Source: Nitrospirota bacterium | Lineage (GTDB): Bacteria > Nitrospirota > CAKKRA01 > 9FT-COMBO-42-15 | Length of the DNA: 15,387 bases | Assembly: GCA_016214425.1 (NCBI GenBank) | Contig: JACRON010000210.1 | Span: 1-15,387, forward strand | Direction: 5' to 3' | Shown here: positions 13,145 to 15,387 of the stretch, one piece after another | Layout: every line of letters begins with the position of its first letter | Numbering within the stretch: position 1 is the first letter of the stretch | Notes under the pieces: generated by a model | The model's database searches: none | What the model saw: only the letters and a program-made list of their open reading frames with translations | Told to the model about the DNA's origin: nothing | Translations under genes and position numbers: made by a program

Positions 13145-13903
13145 TCAAATGGGCTTTGCAATGAGTACAAGCCCACTTTTTGAAATTTTTTTCCGCCATT
13201 TTTTTCGATCGGTTAAATATATTATACGATATCCTTTTTCTATGTGAGCTGACAGTCTATTTGGATTGCTCAATCGTGGGTTATAATTTGCTGCGATCAA
13301 GGCACTGGAAATACTTTTATGAAAAACATCATCTTCTATCAAGTTAAGTCCTTCTATTGGCCCATCATATGAAAGAAATTTATCATTCCAAGTAACGCCA
13401 ATCCAGCCGGCAATTTCTTTTTGAGTAAGTTCAGCAATATTTGTTTCTTTGCTTTTGATAGTGTTTAGTATCTTTAAAATATCCAATGGCTCACGTTTAA
13501 TAGAGGTTAATTTTTCAATTTCATAAAATAGGTTATCAAAACCTGACTGGTCGTCAAGGTTTATGGCTGTTCTTTCAGAGAGAGGTGTAGGTAATGTATT
13601 TTTACGAACCTGACCAAGGCAAAGTGGAATTAACTTTTTATTTTTAAACCAAAATGTGCCACATTCAAACCATATCCATGGTCGAGATAAACTTCTGGAG
13701 GTGGCCAATAATAAAAGAATGTCTGCATTTTCAAGGGCGGTTTGGATTTCGGTTGGCCATTTGTTTCCAGGAGGTAAATCGGTTGGGTCGCTTGAACAAA
13801 AAACTTCCAGTCCTTTTAAATAACTCTCTAAAATTTCTTTGAGATATATAGCTAAACCAGAATCAACCGCAGCGTGGCTCAAAAAAATTTTTATTTTTAC
13901 CAT
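13145..13903 (-). CDS. TIR-domain protein with uncharacterised C-terminal domain
   Basis: A 252-residue cytoplasmic protein. The TIR domain (about 1-130) shows IKIFLSHAAVDSGLA (4-18), LEVFCSSDPTDLPPGNKW (32-49, including the BB loop), IQTALENADILLLLATSRSLSRPWIWFECG (53-82) and KKLIPLC. E80 in WFECG is at the position of the catalytic Glu of NAD-cleaving TIR enzymes. Residues 131-252 form a separate domain with ALIAANYNPRLSNPNRL and GYRIIYLTDRKKWRKKI; it matches nothing I know and could sense a trigger or oligomerise. Bacterial TIR proteins of this class degrade NAD or make cyclic ADP-ribose signals in antiphage systems such as Thoeris. The gene lies 27 bp after the protease-TPR gene and ahead of the membrane protein, so one operon is likely. 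Activity is inferred from motifs. Confidence 0.87.
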   Translation of the reverse strand: MVKIKIFLSHAAVDSGLAIYLKEILESYLKGLEVFCSSDPTDLPPGNKWPTEIQTALENADILLLLATSRSLSRPWIWFECGTFWFKNKKLIPLCLGQVRKNTLPTPLSERTAINLDDQSGFDNLFYEIEKLTSIKREPLDILKILNTIKSKETNIAELTQKEIAGWIGVTWNDKFLSYDGPIEGLNLIEDDVFHKSISSALIAANYNPRLSNPNRLSAHIEKGYRIIYLTDRKKWRKKISKSGLVLIAKPI

Positions 13904-13930
13904 ATTTCTTTTTACCTAATCTCTGCAATC

Positions 13931-15169
13931 TTACTTATAAATAGCGTTAAATAATTTATTGGCTGATTCTTTGTCCAAATCTTTAAGAATCTTATATTCC
14001 TCTAAAGCAGAGCCTCTATTATTTAGTATTAAATAGGTAATTCCAAGGTTATAATGTGCCTTTGCATAATCAGGCTTAATCCTTATCGCCTGCTTATACG
14101 CATTTATAGCTTCTTTATACATGTCCAAACTTCCATAGGCAACGCCAAGGTTATAATGTGCCTCTGCATAATCAGGCTTAATCCTTATCGCTTGTTTAAA
14201 TGCCTCTATTGCCTCTCTATACATTCCTAATTCGCCATAGGTAATTCCAAGGTTATAATGTGCCTTTGCATAATCAGGCTTAACCCTTATCGCCTGCTTA
14301 TACGCATTTATAGCTTCTTTATACATGCCCAAACTTCCATAGGCACCACCAAGGTTATAATGTGGCTCTGCATCATCAGGCTTAATTCTTATTGCCTGCT
14401 TATATGCCTCTGCTGCCTCTTTGTGCATTCCTGCCTCGCTATAGGCAACGCCAAGATAAAACCAATACTCTGCTGTCTCCTTATACTCCCTAATCTCAGT
14501 ATCTTTTAAGGCTGTAACCTTCTTATTTTCAATTTTATTCTTTATTAACTCAACAGGCATTGCAAAGTTAAGGTTCTGCGCCTCTTTTATGATAAATGTT
14601 GCTATCCCAATAACCTCGCCGTTTTTGTTAAATACAGGGCCGCCGCTGCTGCCTGATGATACAGGGGCTGTAATCTGGAGGATTTTTTTGTCTGATGTAA
14701 TATCCCTTATCCCGCTTAATATGCCGTCCGATATGGTGTTCTCAAGCCCTTCAGGGCTGCTTATTACATAGACCTTTTCGCCAATACTTGTCTTGTTAAT
14801 ATCGCCGATCTTAACAGTTGGAAGGTCTTTTGCCTTTGCCTTAAGGATTACAAGGTCATTTTCTTTGTCCATATAAATAAACCCTTCAACCTCTAAGACC
14901 TTATCGCTTGCCTTGATTGCAATGCCCTTTGCATTGCTTATAACATGGTAGTTTGTAACAATAGCGCCGTCATGCCTGACGATAAAGCCGCTGCCTTGAC
15001 TGATTGGCTTGCCTTTCTCATCAAAAGCCACAACTACCACAACAGCCTTGTTGTTCTCTTTAAAAATCCTGCCAGCATCAGCAAAAGAGGCAGAGGGGAA
15101 TAGTATTTTTACAAACAGCAGGAGGGATAGTAAAAAGAAGGTTGTTTTATTAATGGCATTTGATAGCAT
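13931..15169 (-). CDS. Exported trypsin-like (HtrA-type) serine protease with five TPRs
   Basis: A 412-residue protein. A signal peptide or N-terminal anchor (about 10-30, ending SASFADA) suggests export. The S1C protease domain (about 34-215) has the triad H75 (TNYHV), D105 (ENDLVIL) and S175 (GSSGGPVF). HtrA/Deg proteases normally carry PDZ domains after the protease; here there is none, and instead five TPR units of 34 residues run from about 233 to 402, such as AEPHYNLGGAYGSLGMYKEA. The TPRs probably bind partner peptides. It may cleave misfolded or regulatory envelope proteins. The gene starts 37 bp after the RelE-type toxin stop and precedes the TIR gene by 27 bp. If exported, it cannot contact the cytoplasmic TIR domain directly, so shared function is uncertain. 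No strong ribosome-binding site is seen. Confidence 0.9.
   Translation of the reverse strand: MLSNAINKTTFFLLSLLLFVKILFPSASFADAGRIFKENNKAVVVVVAFDEKGKPISQGSGFIVRHDGAIVTNYHVISNAKGIAIKASDKVLEVEGFIYMDKENDLVILKAKAKDLPTVKIGDINKTSIGEKVYVISSPEGLENTISDGILSGIRDITSDKKILQITAPVSSGSSGGPVFNKNGEVIGIATFIIKEAQNLNFAMPVELIKNKIENKKVTALKDTEIREYKETAEYWFYLGVAYSEAGMHKEAAEAYKQAIRIKPDDAEPHYNLGGAYGSLGMYKEAINAYKQAIRVKPDYAKAHYNLGITYGELGMYREAIEAFKQAIRIKPDYAEAHYNLGVAYGSLDMYKEAINAYKQAIRIKPDYAKAHYNLGITYLILNNRGSALEEYKILKDLDKESANKLFNAIYK
13964..14473 (-). repeat. Five tandem 102-bp TPR-coding repeats
   Basis: Units of 102 bp (34 codons) repeat through the 3' part of the protease gene. The middle units are almost identical in DNA; for example AAGGTTATAATGTGCC recurs at about 14048, 14150 and 14252. 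Such identity points to recent expansion or homogenisation of the array. Confidence 0.85.
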
Positions 15170-15191
15170 ATTGTTTTGCTAAGGAAATGAA

Positions 15192-15209
15192 TGAAAAGGG
15201 CTCTTTTCA
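15192..15209. other. Small AT-rich stem-loop at the RelE toxin stop
   Basis: TGAAAAG (15192-15198), loop GGCT and CTTTTCA (15203-15209) form a 7-bp stem covering the toxin stop codon. There is no strong U-tract, so it would stop transcription only weakly and read-through into the protease gene is possible. Confidence 0.3.
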
Positions 15210-15387
15210 ATACACCTCATCATGTGTTCCTATATCAATCAATAAGATCTCGTCTTCTTTTAAAAACTTGAAAATTACACGATGGTCGTAACTTACACTA
15301 AATGCCCAAAGGCCTTCAAGCCTTCCAGTAAGTTTATGGGTTCTTAATTTTGGATTGAAGGGATTTTTTGAAAATAATTCTATGCTA
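15207..15387 (-). CDS. RelE/YafQ-family toxin, 5' end beyond the window
   Basis: The minus-strand frame ending at TGA 15207-15209 is open to the window edge and encodes the last 59 residues of a toxin. Recognisable family features are NPKLRTHKLTGRLEG, LWAFSVSYDHRVIFKF and the C-terminal LLIDIGTHDEVY. These match the RelE/YafQ branch of the RelE/ParE superfamily, which are mRNA interferases cutting ribosome-bound mRNA. About 30 N-terminal residues are missing because of the window boundary, not necessarily because the gene is broken. The antitoxin, normally upstream, would lie beyond 15387. Conserved Arg (HRVIF) and the C-terminal His-Asp-x-x-Tyr are present, so activity is plausible. Confidence 0.85.
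   Translation of the reverse strand, partial: SIELFSKNPFNPKLRTHKLTGRLEGLWAFSVSYDHRVIFKFLKEDEILLIDIGTHDEVY

Noticed and set aside
9504..13903. Functional link between the nicotinamidase-like gene and the TIR protein through NAD turnover
   Set aside because: The genes are on opposite strands, 3 kb apart and in different transcription units; no sequence evidence supports a joint system.
13964..14473. Regular 102-bp repeats on the minus strand
   Set aside because: These encode 34-residue TPR units in frame with the protease; not CRISPR or satellite DNA. The plus-strand ORF here is a shadow.

Overview
The window comes from a Gram-negative bacterium with a moderately AT-rich chromosome. It encodes an outer-membrane beta-barrel protein, an AsmA-type envelope protein, several lipoproteins, a sigma-54 enhancer-binding protein, and the flavin-dependent thymidylate synthase ThyX. 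Gene style, small promoter-proximal repeats and the mixture of families would fit Nitrospirota or a deltaproteobacterial-type lineage, but no marker gene here settles the taxonomy. No rRNA, tRNA, CRISPR array, transposase or phage gene was found.

Layout. 1-1560 (minus): a small repeat element, then a FadR-type GntR regulator followed by thyX. The regulator has a near-consensus promoter overlaid by a perfect palindrome, a probable autoregulatory operator. 1733-5072 (plus): a three-gene operon of sensor kinase, small lipoprotein and NtrC-type response regulator, in the same order as enterobacterial glrK-qseG-glrR (qseE-qseG-qseF). Just downstream is a sigma-54 promoter with an IHF-like site and an upstream inverted repeat. 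It would drive a short transcript of about 300 nt carrying a 68-codon ORF and ending at an intrinsic terminator. This looks like a local target of the two-component system. 5650-6279 (plus): a secreted outer-membrane barrel protein. 6298-6461: a MITE-like 20-bp inverted repeat and further stem-loops.

6447-8630 (minus): a membrane-anchored NTF2-like protein and an AsmA-family protein, each with its own extended -10 promoter. 8716-10043 (plus): an exported dienelactone-hydrolase-family protein and a nicotinamidase-like cysteine hydrolase. 10159-11791 (plus): a lipoprotein made of six near-identical propeller-type repeats, then a DUF2301 integral membrane protein.

11894-15387 (minus) looks like an accessory or defence island. 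It starts at the window's right end with the truncated 5' side of a RelE-family toxin. Next come an exported trypsin-like protease fused to five TPRs, a TIR-domain protein, and a single-pass membrane protein with a beta-rich domain; these three are closely spaced and probably co-transcribed. After a 0.3-kb gap lies a UPF0175 antitoxin followed, with an ATGA overlap, by only the first 30 codons of its PIN-type (DUF3368) toxin, which is a relic. The TIR plus membrane-protein pair flanked by toxin-antitoxin genes is the best candidate for a poorly described immune or signalling system. The sigma-54-driven small transcript next to the GlrR-like regulator is the best candidate for an undescribed regulon member.
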